From: Aquatica leii | Taxonomy: Eukaryota; Arthropoda; Insecta; Coleoptera; Lampyridae | Direction: 5' to 3' | DNA: 64,000 nucleotides | NCBI GenBank assembly: GCA_035610365.1 | Contig: CM069434.1 | Location: forward strand, 97,080,806 to 97,144,805 | In this document: positions 22,209 through 32,930 of the stretch, piece by piece | Numbering within the stretch: the first letter of the stretch is position 1 | Layout: every line of letters starts with the position of its first letter | Position numbers and translations under genes: made by a program | Notes under the pieces: generated by a model | The model's input: the letters and a program-made list of their open reading frames with translations, nothing else | Told to the model about the DNA's origin: nothing | Database searches by the model: none

Positions 22209-25200
22209 CCCAGCAAACATACATATAAATTTTCTATAAAATATATGTAAAATTTAAAGAAATAGTCATACATAAGCCTTTTTACATCTAGAATATATCA
22301 GTCTTCCTTATGAAAATAACATCTATTTTACATTTGGGTTTATATATAAGAAATATATAAGTTAATATAAATAAACATGTATAATACATTAAAGAGTTTA
22401 CATGAATCGGACATATTAAGGGTAACATATTTCTTATATGAAAAATCATACGTATTAAAAACATGAGAATGTTTATATATATTTAATATGAAAAAAGGTA
22501 TATACTGTTTATATAGCAAAATTTATGATTATTTTACATAAGAATAGAAATGTATTAAAAATATAATTAAATTCAGATCGGGTTAATGTGTATATAAAAG
22601 GACGTATTGTAGATGTAAATCAGATTACATTTACTTAACATATACATTATATGCAGTACCTGTTAAACGCCAGTTATAACTTGTTACATCATTTTATTTA
22701 CCTATCCTATACCAAAGCTCATTAATTACATTATGTTACTTGTTTGGCAATTTTTATCAGACCATTAGTTTTAAAAGGTAGTTTTATTGGACCAATTTTC
22801 TAATTTGTATCAGTATTGTTTTAATTTCAAGAACGGGCTCAGAATGGAAAGAACAAGTTAATTTTTCCCACGGTTAACTTTTCCAAAAAGTTAATAAGAC
22901 GTATATCTTTATTGAAAAAAAAAATCAGTTATAAATATACATAAATTGGCATACTATTCTTATACATATATTTGCCGCTGTGGTTGTTGCTGTTTAGCTG
23001 AAATTGAATAACAACAACCTTTTTAACTTAAAAATTTACAGTTCTTCGAAAATAACCTTATTATGTCCTTGATTTATCCTAAAATACTTAAAAACAGTAT
23101 TCACCGACAACGATATTACGAATAAAAAAGATAATGGCGTTTCATGACTATTGAACTTCAAAAAATTAAATAATATTATTTGGAATAATAAAGAACATTT
23201 AACAATAGAATTTAACAGCACCATTCACAGGTAGCAAGAAATGTTTAACAAAATAAAAGTAAACTTTGTGCTATTTCTAGCAAGCATGTTTTGACTAAAC
23301 AATGAATATAAATTAGAATATACAATTATTAAAATAAGTCAGATTATGTTATTGATTTTTGGAATATCATTCGTTTAGAAATGTATGAAACTATCTCAAA
23401 TCGTCGAATTAAGCCATTCTTAGAAATGTGTACAATGTCAAAGCAACCGCTGCAATTAGGTTTCCTAAAAATTTTACGATGGCTGTCTTGCACGTGAGAG
23501 AACAATAGGATTTAAGCAATGTGCTGTATTTTACAACCACTACCTCTCTCATCTGCAAAAACTTTCCACTTCAACTTTGTGGATTTTTAGATTTTGTTTA
23601 TGCATTATTTCTTATTTACTATTTAAATGCAGTTGCAATTTGTTGTTGAAACTGAACATTTATTACTCTTGTTTTTATTTATTCGGTGTTTTAAATCCAT
23701 TTTGTTTAGTGTTCTTTTTATTATTATTTTGTGAATCTTGTTTGATAAGCTAAGCTAAGGGGTAAGTATTGTATTAATCGTATTCATATCCCCATATACT
23801 TTGTTAGTATTAATTTGAATAGGATTAGGATTTATTTATTAATTCTTAGAAAATTATCGAAGTTCCATAAAAAAACAGTATCTTTTTTAGGACTATAGAA
23901 AAAATAACAATGTTATAATTTAATTAAACTAACTGACTTCTTTGTAAAAAAAATTTAACTATTTGATAATGACGTGATGGTTTTTGAGTTTAAATAAGAT
24001 GCCATTGAATTATGAATCGGGAATTATACTCAAGTTTACAACGCAAACACCACATTACGACGTTATATAAAAAGAATACAACAAATTTTTTAATTAACAT
24101 TTATACTTGAATTTGAAAAGTTTTAATAAAAAAGGCATTGTTTTTTAAAAACATTAAAAATTACACTAATTTAAATCTTTGAAGTCGCATTAAAATATAC
24201 AGATTCGTTAACATTACTAAAGATCGTTTCACTTATACAGGGATACAACCAATTCGAGGACCACCATGGGGATCTCCGAAACGGTAAGAGATACGAAGTT
24301 GGTTTAATTAGAGAAAAGTTGCACTATTTTATAACCTTTCATATTCCGCTAAAAAACGAAATTATCTACAGGGATTTCCGAAAAATATATGTTTTTGAGC
24401 AAGATCCCAGATTTTATGTGATGATTTCTAACTATCATTATTTTAAAATGAATCAGTCAATCAATATTACTTTAATCTAGCGAACGTGGTTTTTTACAGG
24501 TGTAATCAAGAATACATATAAGGACGTCATCGATGAGTTCGAGGTGATTGCGAGCGTTCTGTTTGGCGAAGCTGCAAATGAAATCAAATAAATAATGAAA
24601 ATACTTCTTATACTATTAGTTACTTAGTGTTAGTTTTTTAACTGTATTTTCCTGCTAATACCATAAATAAATATCTAAGATTTACAAATTATACGGAGGT
24701 TACATTATTTTTAATTTGAGTATGGGTTTAAAATGTATATAAAAAAAGAAGTTTCTATATTCACAAACGTAAGTATCTATTTTTCGCTTTAGGTACTTCG
24801 AGTACCTAATTCTTATGAACAGGAGTACTAACGGCTGAATTTTACGTTATGTAGAGTATCAAGGGTTTAAAGCGGCCATACATGCGTCAACTGATAATTT
24901 ATTTCAATTATTTATCGGCTTCTAAGACATGCGTATGAAAATAAATTAATACATTTAATTAATTTAATTAAACCTCTCCCTTATATAAGGATTATATAAA
25001 TTTTGTATATTATCAGACATTAAATATATATATAAAATTTATGTTTATCATACATTATTTACTTACATAGAATATACATAAAGCGAAGGGTAAAACTCAT
25101 AATACTTTTACATATTCTATACATTAGTCGTCCTAGAAAATTGATGTAAGCTAGATGTAAACTAGATGTACAGATTTTACCTAAAATATCTGTAATTTAT

Positions 25201-25321
25201 ACATGTGAAATTGCTGACATCCTGACATGTAAATACACTAGATCCTTCTTTCCCATTTATATAAGGCTAACCTTAAATTATCTTAAATATACGTATATCT
25301 GATGTAGCAATGTTTGTTGGG
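22209..25321. mobile_element. Unclassified 3.1-kb element with terminal inverted repeats, nested in BEL/Pao
   Basis: The insertion begins CCCAGCAAACAT at 22209 and ends with the inverse, ATGTTTGTTGGG, at 25321. It interrupts BEL/Pao pol exactly between the codons for K-I-G and W-D-K. The flanks share only about AT/TAT, so any target duplication is 2-3 bp. The sub-terminal 300 bp on each side are very AT-rich, with repeated TATATAA and ACATNTA tracts. There is no long open frame and no recognisable transposase. The only coding-like signal is near 24266-24591. It could be a non-autonomous DNA transposon. The superfamily is not recognised. Confidence 0.65.
24266..24591 (+). other. Possible small spliced gene inside the nested element
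   Basis: An ATG at 24266 sits in a strong start context (CACCATGG) and opens MGISET, ending at a GTAAGAG donor at 24284. A later TTTTTTACAG acceptor at 24499 leads to an open stretch, VIKNTYKDVIDEF followed by EVIASVLFGEAANEIK, with a stop at 24589-24591 and an AATAAA just after. A small middle exon (about 24372-24390, after CTACAG) would keep the frame, but its donor GTTTTT is weak. A separate, overlapping frame without an ATG (about 24176-24480) also stays open for some 100 codons. I recognise no family. This may be chance. Confidence 0.25.
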
Positions 25322-28260
25322 TATCCTATTTTTAATCTCCATAATTCTTGTACAATTAATTTCGAAACTACAGTTATTGGACCTATCAAGCCTAATGGGT
25401 CGTAAATTTGAGAAATTGTTGATAATATAAACCGTTTTGTTACTTGATTATTTAAAGAAAGTTGTTGAATAGAGTATTGTATAACGTCGTATTTTGGGTT
25501 CCAACGTAAACCGAGTGTTTTATTTTGTTGACTTTCGCCTAAATCTAAAATATCTAATTCTAATTCATTATTTGATTTTATTCCTTGTAAAATTTCTTTA
25601 TTATTACTTGACCACTTACGTAATTGTAACCCTGCATTACCTAATATTTCACAAAGTTGTTGTTTAAGGTTTTTAAGTTCTTTAATTAAATTTGACCCTG
25701 TGATCAAATCATCTACATAAAATTCTTCTTTAATAACCTTGCTAGCTAAAGGAAATTTATGTTCATTATCGATAGCTAATTGATACAAACATCTAATTGC
25801 TAAATACGGGGCCGAAGTTGTGCCGTAGGTGACCGTATTTAATTGGTAACATTTTAATTCTAAGCTGGGATCTGGACGCCAAAATATTTTTTGAAATTTT
25901 CTTTGTTTTTCGGTAACCCAAATTTGCCTGTACATTTTTGAAACGTCCGCTGTCATAACGTATTTATGTAATCTAAAACGCAGTATGATTGAAAAAATGT
26001 CATTCTGAATAACAGGGCCTTTATATTGAGTGTCATTTAATGATATTCCACTGCTTGTTTTTGAAGATGCATCAAAAACAACTCGCAACTTTGTGGTGAG
26101 ACTATCATTTTTTAAAATTGAATGGTGAGGTAAATAGTACCCTTCATTTACTGAGTTTGCAATGTTTTCATATTCTGTCATAAATTTTACATATTCTTTC
26201 TTTAACTCACTATTGTTTTCAAGTTTACATTCCAACGCTTTAAACCTATTTATTGCTACTTCCTTGGAATCACCTAAATTATTGATTAAGTTATTAAATG
26301 GAATATTTACAATAAAACGACCTGTGCTATCTCTTTGAGTCGTATTTTTAAAATGCGATTCGCAAAACCTTTCTTCTTCAGATAATTGTCGCGTATTATT
26401 AATTTCTTCTAATTGCCAAAACTTATTTAACATGTTATCATTGTTATCGTCATTAATGCTAAAACAACTAGTAAATGTGGTTTGGTTATAATTAATATAT
26501 ACATCGCCTGCTAGTATCCATCCTAATTTAGTGTTTTGTAACGTTAACACATTAGTACCTAAATTAACCCGACCTTCGTTTAGTAATGACCAACTTAAAC
26601 TAGAACCAATTAATAAATCTATCTCCGCCGAATTATTAAAATTGGGATCAGCAAGTCTTAAGTTTTTAGGAATTTCTAATATTTCTTTTTTAAATGACAT
26701 TGATGGTAGTTTATCAGTAATAATAGGTAGAACTAAACAGTTAATTTCTGTTACAAAATCATTTATACACGAAGATATTACGATTTTAACCTGCTGATTA
26801 ATTTTTGATAATGCTTGACCGACTCCTTTTACTGCATAATTAACCGGCATATGTCTTAACCCTAACGTTTTAAACATCTTTTCTGTTATAAAATTACTTT
26901 GTGATCCACTATCTAACAATGCCCTACATGTGATTGGAATGCCTTGATTATTAAATATTTTTACTTGAGCAGTAGATAATAAAACTTGTAATGCCGTTGA
27001 CGGTTTATTTATAATGTGATTTGTCACTGTTTCTTGGGGTTCAACTAAATTCACCGAAGATGACTCATTTGCAGTATTCGGTTTATTGTGTGCAGGTGTT
27101 TCTAAATGCAAAAGGGTATTATGAGGCTTAGCGCACTTTCTACATTTACTAGAATAACAATTCACAGAAAGATGATTTTTTCGGAAACAATTTAAGCAAA
27201 GCTTTAATCTCTTTACTTCGGAAATTCTTTGTTCAGTAGCTAATTCTAAGAAGGATGAGCAATTGTAAATAGCGTGTGCTTTCTTACAAAAAAAACAATT
27301 ATTATAGTTATTGGTACTAACAACAAAAGAGTTTGAATATTTCCTTTGAAATTGCGGTATATTGGGTTTAGATTTCTCATTTTTACTTAATTCTATTTTT
27401 TCCAAAAGGTCACACTCTGATTTTAAAAAATTATACATATCGTTTATGTCCCTTAATTTATTTTGCGATTCATAAGCCTCCCATTCCCTTCTAGAGACAA
27501 CATCAAACTTATTAGCTAAAATATAAATGATTAACCTATCCCAACTTTCAGTTTTTTCCCCTAATGTATCGAGAGAACGTAAATGTTTTTTAATGTTATC
27601 TAATAAACTTCTTAATTGAATATGACACTCTTTAGTAATACGTGGTAGCTCAAAAATTGAATGAATGTGATTATGTATTATTAATTCTTTATTTTCATAT
27701 CTATCAATGAGTAATTGCCAAGCAGTTTGATAATTTTCACTTGATACTTCTACAGACTGAATGATTTGTGAAGGTTCTTTTTCTAAAGAAGATCGCAAAT
27801 AATAAAATTTTTGAATGTTAGACAACGTATTATTTGTCTCTACTAAAGCATTAAATGAGTCCCGAAATTCCAACCAATTTGAATACTGCCCGTCAAAGGT
27901 AACCAGTTTAATTGCAGGTAATTTTACTTGAACTTGATTATTGCTAGACGAGGGCGTTATTAATGATGCGCTACGATTTGATTTTTTAATTTTTGCTATT
28001 AAACTAAAATAATCTTTTTCAAACTTTTCCCTTTCTTCATTATCAGATTCAGATGAAATCGTTGTTTCTAATTGTGATTGTATAGTATCAAACTCATCCC
28101 ATGAAGAATTTTCAAATTTTTCTAATCTACATGATAATTGCGTAATTACTTCCCTATTAATATTGTCGCGATCGATTGATTCAAAATGATTGTTTAACCG
28201 AGTTAGTCTCGCTTTGATTTGACCACGTTTCTGTCTCAAACTTTCCGCCATTCTTAACAC
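25322..28260 (-). mobile_element. BEL/Pao Gag, protease and reverse transcriptase region (part of 19639-28978)
   Basis: A long open region starts MLRMAESLRQKRGQIKARLT. Gag has the BEL/Pao core LVTFDGQYSNWLEFRDSF (about residue 120) and cysteine knuckles CFFCKKAHAIYNC, CLNCFRKNHLSVNC and CRKCAKPHNTLLH. The protease has LLDSGSQSNFI (about 455). The reverse transcriptase has LRVVFDAS, TADVSKMYRQI, NTVTYGTTSAPY and EEFYVDDLITG (about 850), then LRKWSSN, KTLGLRWNP and SQIYDPLGLIGP. The nested element cuts it shortly after that. Confidence 0.92.
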
Positions 28261-28338
28261 AAATTGAATTATAGGAACGTATTAAATGATTATTATGGAT
28301 TTAGGTACTTACAATGATATTGGAGATTTTTGATTTCT

Positions 28339-28665
28339 GCACTTAATCTACGGCTTGCCTTTTCGTTGATTGGCAGTTTATATTTCTTCTTGTTTGCACT
28401 GAACCGACGATTTGAATTTTCGTTGATTGGCACTTTATACACCTTTAATTCGGCACTGAATCGACGACTTGAATTTCGTTGATTGGCAGTTTATACACTT
28501 TTAATTTGGCACTGAATCGACGACTTGAATTTCGTTGATTGGCACTTCATATACTTTAAATTTGGCACTGAATCGACGACTTGAATTTTCGTTGATTGGC
28601 ACTTTATCTACTTTTAATTTGGCACTGAACCGGAAGAATGTTTTTCCAATGGTTGGCACTTGTTA
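28339..28665. repeat. Tandem repeat in the BEL/Pao leader (56-57 bp x about 5-6)
   Basis: GCACT(G/T)AA motifs begin at 28339, 28396, 28453, 28509, 28565 and 28622, a period of 56-57 bp. Each is followed by (T/C)CGACG(A/G) and then TTCGTTGATTGGCA. The array lies between the primer-binding site and Gag, in the untranslated leader of the element. Confidence 0.85.
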
Positions 28666-28739
28666 TATATTTGATTTTGTATTAAAGTGAACGTTTATTT
28701 TCTTAATTTGCACAATTCAATCCGACTCGTATGGACCAA

Positions 28740-28978
28740 TGTTGATTATGTGATTAATTTATTTGTGGACTGTATATTAAAGTACTTGTATTTTAATTAT
28801 TATATTTATTTGCTTATACGAGCTCTTACATCACTATTCTATACTTGGTTTTTCTTCTAATGCTTGAATGAATACATTTTAAAAATCTTAAACTTAATCA
28901 TTGTCCCCACCCTTACTACTTAGGGTGACTGTGATTTACTATGAATTATTAGCAGCGGCGTATCTTTAAGATTTAACA
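28740..28978 (-). repeat. 5' LTR of BEL/Pao element
   Basis: 239 bp, direct repeat of 19639-19878. The primer-binding site TTGGTCCATACGAG lies at its inner edge on the minus strand, and ACTAT target duplication follows at 28979-28983. Confidence 0.9.
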
Positions 28979-29108
28979 ACTATTACAACCGCATTATACA
29001 TACACGTAAATGTTTTTTTAACGTATTTACAGAAGATTTGAACAGAGATAAAAGCACTAATTTATGCAGTATTTAACTAAATTAAATCAATACGTGTGCT
29101 TTAAAATG

Positions 29109-29114
29109 TTTATT
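29109..29114 (-). terminator. Lipase B polyadenylation signal
   Basis: AATAAA on the minus strand, 25 bp past the stop codon. The first BEL/Pao LTR base is a further 130 bp downstream, so the native 3' end seems intact. Confidence 0.6.
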
Positions 29115-29138
29115 ATTTTTTTGTATGACATAATTTAG

Positions 29139-30643
29139 TTACGAGTACATTTTAATTTTTTGTAATACGTCGTTATACAGCATGGATACAGTGTTAGTAG
29201 CCCATATGTAGTCTAAATGACTATAATCATTGATAAACTTTTTAACAACTACGTTTGGTAATTCAGCACTTAATCGATCAACGTCCTAAAAAATGTTTGT
29301 GATATTACGTTAGCTTGCTTTCTAAAATAATCTCACCGTCACAGTAGATAAAACGTCTTTGTCCGAATAGTAAAGCGCAACCGGCGAGGTTACCTTTTTA
29401 AGGTCGTACTTTGGTGGAGTAGTTTGCCCATATTTTTTTTGATTCACGATTTTTCCATAATCGTAATGTTGAAACGAATCTTTTTAAGAAAACAAACTCT
29501 AGAACAGTTTTTGCAAGAAAGTAATAACTTACCTGCTACTGCTAGTTGTGCAAAGTGCGAGAAAGTTCTGGCTGACGATCCAGCTGGTGTATTACTAACA
29601 ATGACTGGAATCGTAGACTAAAAAACACGTGTTAAAAAACGCATAACATATATTTTAAAACCGCACCATATCAAAATAAATACTTCGTCCTGATATAAAG
29701 TAAAAGACTTCTGCACAGAAACGCTGAAAAATAGAATCATTGTTACAAAGTGTTTGTGCTATTGTACCAATTAACGAAGTATGAGGCATAATCTCGTGCA
29801 TTCCGTATTTATCAATTAATTCCTATAAAAATAAACAAATTTAACCTGTAACAGTTGTTTAATTTTTTTACATTAAAATAATCCAAATTTTGTTCTAGCC
29901 ACTTCAATACAATATGTTCGATATTTGTTGTATAGGCAATTGGTGCGAATGCAGTCATTAACCGGATCTTATTGTTGTATTCCGGTTTGGAAGCTGTCAT
30001 TGCAAAGAAAGATGCTGTACCTTGCGAATGAGCAATGTAAAACAAATTTTCTTGTTGTGTAACATTTAATATGTGATCTATGTTCGCTGGTAAATCGTAA
30101 GCCCCAATTTCTTGAAAGCTTAAACATAAACATAATTGGAGTAATTCTAACAATAATTTTAAATTTGTACCTGTAGTCAAAAAATTCTTTTTGGTTTGTA
30201 TCAGCATTTAAAGTTTCATGCTTTCGTGACCACGTGGTTCCTCTATAATTTGCAAGCCATACATCATAACCGTGATCAGCTAAAATAAATCCTAAGCTAT
30301 TTGTTGGACCCATGTTCACCCAATCGGCTGAGCCACATAATACGCCGGGTACCAAAAGTACTGGAATTCTTGGAGCGCTGTTCTTATTGTTCTTGCCGTG
30401 AGGTATACGATGCGTTTCTAATATATAACCGTCATCAGTGTGAATTTTATGAATTTCAACAAGATATCGATATTTTTTGATCAATTGAATCTAAAAATAA
30501 ATTAGATTTAGTAACTTATAGTTTTTTTTATTAGTAAAGTAACTTACAGCATTAAGGCCAAAATCTGAATGTACCTGTCGAATAGAGGCACCAAAAACAA
30601 AATACAAACAAGACACAAACAAGAGTAATTTTTTTAATTCCAT
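29139..30643 (-). CDS. Lipase B, acid (lysosomal/secreted, lipase 3-like) lipase, complete, 7 exons, 397 aa
   Basis: Exons on the minus strand: 30643-30548, 30490-30171, 30118-29872, 29822-29667, 29617-29533, 29479-29337 and 29285-29139. All join in frame, with GT-AG introns of 49-57 bp; the donor after exon 4 (GTGCGG) is weak. The start has a clear signal peptide (MELKKLLLFVSCLYFVFGAS). Family landmarks: DDGYILETHRIPHG, PGVLCGSADWV (oxyanion region), LADHGYDVWLANYRGTTWSRKH, and the nucleophile elbow AHSQG with Ser170. Then CNNDSIFQ and NTPAGSSA, the acid residue in YYSDKDVL (probably Asp343) and His372 in YSHLDYIWA. It should hydrolyse triglycerides or cholesteryl esters in the gut lumen or lysosome. 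The first Gly of the usual GHSQG is Ala here. It belongs to a tandem family with lipases A and C. No break is seen. Confidence 0.93.
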
Positions 30644-30720
30644 TTTATTGAAAACTGAGAAGCCGTTATTGAGAAGAGAGTTTTTATAATTAATTTAAAA
30701 CTTAATCTATCGATAATCAT
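30644..30720 (-). promoter_or_regulatory. Lipase B core promoter
   Basis: Minus-strand TATAAAAA at 30681-30688 lies about 38 bp before the ATG, and TATCGATA at 30708-30715 lies just upstream, in the same layout as in front of lipase A. Conservation between duplicates while the surrounding bases have changed suggests function. The transcription factor is not known from sequence. Confidence 0.6.
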
Positions 30721-31115
30721 AAGTATCTAATTTAGATTACTAAAACTATTTTTGTAATGTATGAAGTATATTTGAAACAAATTCCTAGTCATAAAAGTAA
30801 TGGTTACAACAATATTACATAATTGTTAAAGCATAACAAAATTTTGGTTCTTGAAAATATGTAAAATTTGTCTCTTTTAAATAAATATAATTTTTTAAGA
30901 TATAGTAACAATTTACTTTGCTTTGGCGATGTAACAATTAAAAACAGTCGTATAAAATTATCTTATCTTGGACATAATAATTAGACGATAAGATTTTCCG
31001 GTTGTTATTGATAAAACCACTAGTATTACGTCTGAAAAGTTTTATCTTGTGTAGAGAATGAATTAAAAAATTATCTTTAAACAATATAATAATGATAAGT
31101 GGTTATTATAGTTCA
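30644..31115. repeat. Upstream duplicate block shared with lipase A
   Basis: Aligns with 61-500; see the shared TATA box, TATCGATA, AATTATCTTTAAA and ATAATAATGATAAGTGG-like tracts near 31068-31103. Confidence 0.6.
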
Positions 31116-32290
31116 CAAGAAACACGTGTAATTATCCTTTTTTTGTTGTTTAAATAAACATGAAGAACTAATGTTGGTTGATTGATAAAATAATTCAGAA
31201 ATCTATAACTAATAATTACAAGAAGAGCCAATGTTGTTGAAGGTGACAAATTTTAGTCTCATTGCCTAATCAAAAAAATCCTCAAGTTATTATCTCACAG
31301 TGAGCCAGAATCTTCAACACGTGGCCAACATTCAGATTATGTTTTAATTATCTTTAAGCTAGACGTGATATATGCGGAGATAATAAAGTTAATCGACAAA
31401 AAACAGCTACATAGATCCCGTAACTGAATTATTTATGACAAGAGAAGATATCATAAAACTTACAACTTTATACCCATCTCCAAAAATAATAGAGCAAAAG
31501 TATTTTTTGATAGTCATAGGTACATATAGATAAACTTACACCAGTTCTGTAGAACTATTTGACGTAGGCTTTAATATTGACGGGATGATCATTAACACAT
31601 TGACTGCCGTCTCGGTCAATATGACTAAAATATGAATTTCTCGTAAGGCTAATCGCTCTATATAACCGAGAAAATTTTTTGATCTCTACGCCGGCGCCGG
31701 CTCGGTCAACATGACCGAAATAATTTTTTGCATCCTACACGCCAAAAGCTTGGCATCTAATGGTTTTGAACATGCAGTGTCCCAGTCGACGGAAAAAAAA
31801 ACGTTGCGCAGTTTTTTGCGTACAAATTTGACGCCAAAGAAATGTATTTAAATTGAAGGTTAGATACTTAAAAACTCAAATTTTACTATTGTAAAACGTT
31901 TAAAAAATTTTTAAATGTTTCAACAAAAAAACTTAATACTACAAATAAAGAAATTTACTCCGTACTATAGAGATCTTTTCTTATTCACGTGCCATTTCCG
32001 CGACAGAAGTTGGCTATTATTATAATTATTTTAATTTTGGATGTGGATGCTTTAACTAGTTTATTTGATGAACATTCATACCATTCTCTAAGGTTTCGCA
32101 GCCACAAAATCCTCCTCCTACCTACGCTTTTCTTACCCTAAATTTTACCTTGCATAATTAATTGTAATCGGGTGTATTTTTATAGCGTGTAATGTTCTAG
32201 ATATTGTAATTTACTTATTTTAATTGTTTCTATGATCTCATTTTTTTTGTTTAGTTTTCTAAGAACTTTGTCGTTTGGGACGTGGTCTGT
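31116..32290. other. Intergenic, no gene; piggyBac-like end possible near 31596
   Basis: No convincing frame. TTAACACATTGACTGCCG near 31596 begins with TTAA and is followed by two GC-rich direct repeats of CTCGGTCAA(T/C)ATGAC near 31613 and 31701. This resembles the ends of some insect piggyBac-like or other TTAA-targeting repeats, but the partner end was not found. Confidence 0.3.
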
Positions 32291-32700
32291 CCATATTTTC
32301 AAGATTCTTCTATATACTCACATTTTAAAAACCTCCAGCGGTTAGCCGACCGCATTCTCAAGTTGAGTTTTAAATCTCTTGTGCAAAGTATCTTTGTTGG
32401 TTTCCTAAAATTTGTTCTTGCTTTTTTGAATCGTATTTTAATTTCTTTTATGTAGTCATTTGTGGAATTAATCATTGTACTCAGATATGTGTAGTTTTTT
32501 CGTCTTCTCATTGTTCATTGTTAGCTCATATTCTTGACTACTCTCAATTGGTTTATCCATCAGTTTTTGCAGGTCCTCTATGTTTTCCGCTAGTATAACT
32601 GTGTCACCTGCGTATGTGATATTATTAATAGGTGTCCCAATAATTTTTATTTCAGCTGTCTCTTCTTCGACACGAACATATTGTTTTGCCACATTCGAGT
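32290..32700 (-). mobile_element. LINE reverse transcriptase fragment
   Basis: A minus frame reads NNITYAGDTVILAENIEDLQ, a damaged Y-A-D-D box (Gly for the first Asp). It is followed by YTYLSTMINSTNDYIKEIKI, then KARTNFRK and ILCTRDLKLNLRMR. This order (catalytic box, YLG-like box, R-F-K region, CTRDL) is that of insect non-LTR elements. The two frames are slightly out of step, so it is broken. Both ends are missing. Confidence 0.7.
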
Positions 32701-32884
32701 GCCGTCTGAAAACTATGAACTACCTTATCACTAAAATTATAGATTTTGTGGAGTTTGTTTTCATTATCTGAAAAATGAACCATCCGCAAAAACAATTCAA
32801 ACCTGTTCTGGGTTTCTAGGATACTGCAAAAACAAGGATGTTTTTAAGCATTGGTTCCTTGCTTTAATAATCTGGTAGTTTTGG

Positions 32885-32930
32885 TAGACCAACTATATAT
32901 ATATATATCTCTATATATAATTAACCTAAA
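32885..32930. repeat. AT dinucleotide microsatellite
   Basis: A TATATATATATATA run with one CTC interruption. Confidence 0.8.

Larger units (their letters stand above)
19639..28978 (-). mobile_element. BEL/Pao retrotransposon with a nested 3.1-kb element
   Basis: The LTRs at 19639-19878 and 28740-28978 differ by about one substitution and one single-base indel. The flanking 5-bp target duplication ACTAT is perfect (19634-19638 and 28979-28983). On the minus strand the 5' LTR is followed by a primer site starting TGGTCCATACGAG and a leader with a tandem repeat. Then come Gag, protease and reverse transcriptase (to about 25322), a foreign insertion (22209-25321), RNase H and integrase (about 20050-22208), and a purine tract GGCGGGCAGCATA before the 3' LTR. 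It is broken: one nested insertion and about three or four smaller breaks. The LTR match makes the BEL/Pao insertion recent and the nested one more recent still. It ends 160 bp beyond the lipase B stop codon. Confidence 0.93.

Noticed and set aside
28339-28665. CRISPR-like array
   Set aside because: The 56-57 bp units are repeated throughout without unique spacers, and they sit in the leader of a eukaryotic retrotransposon.
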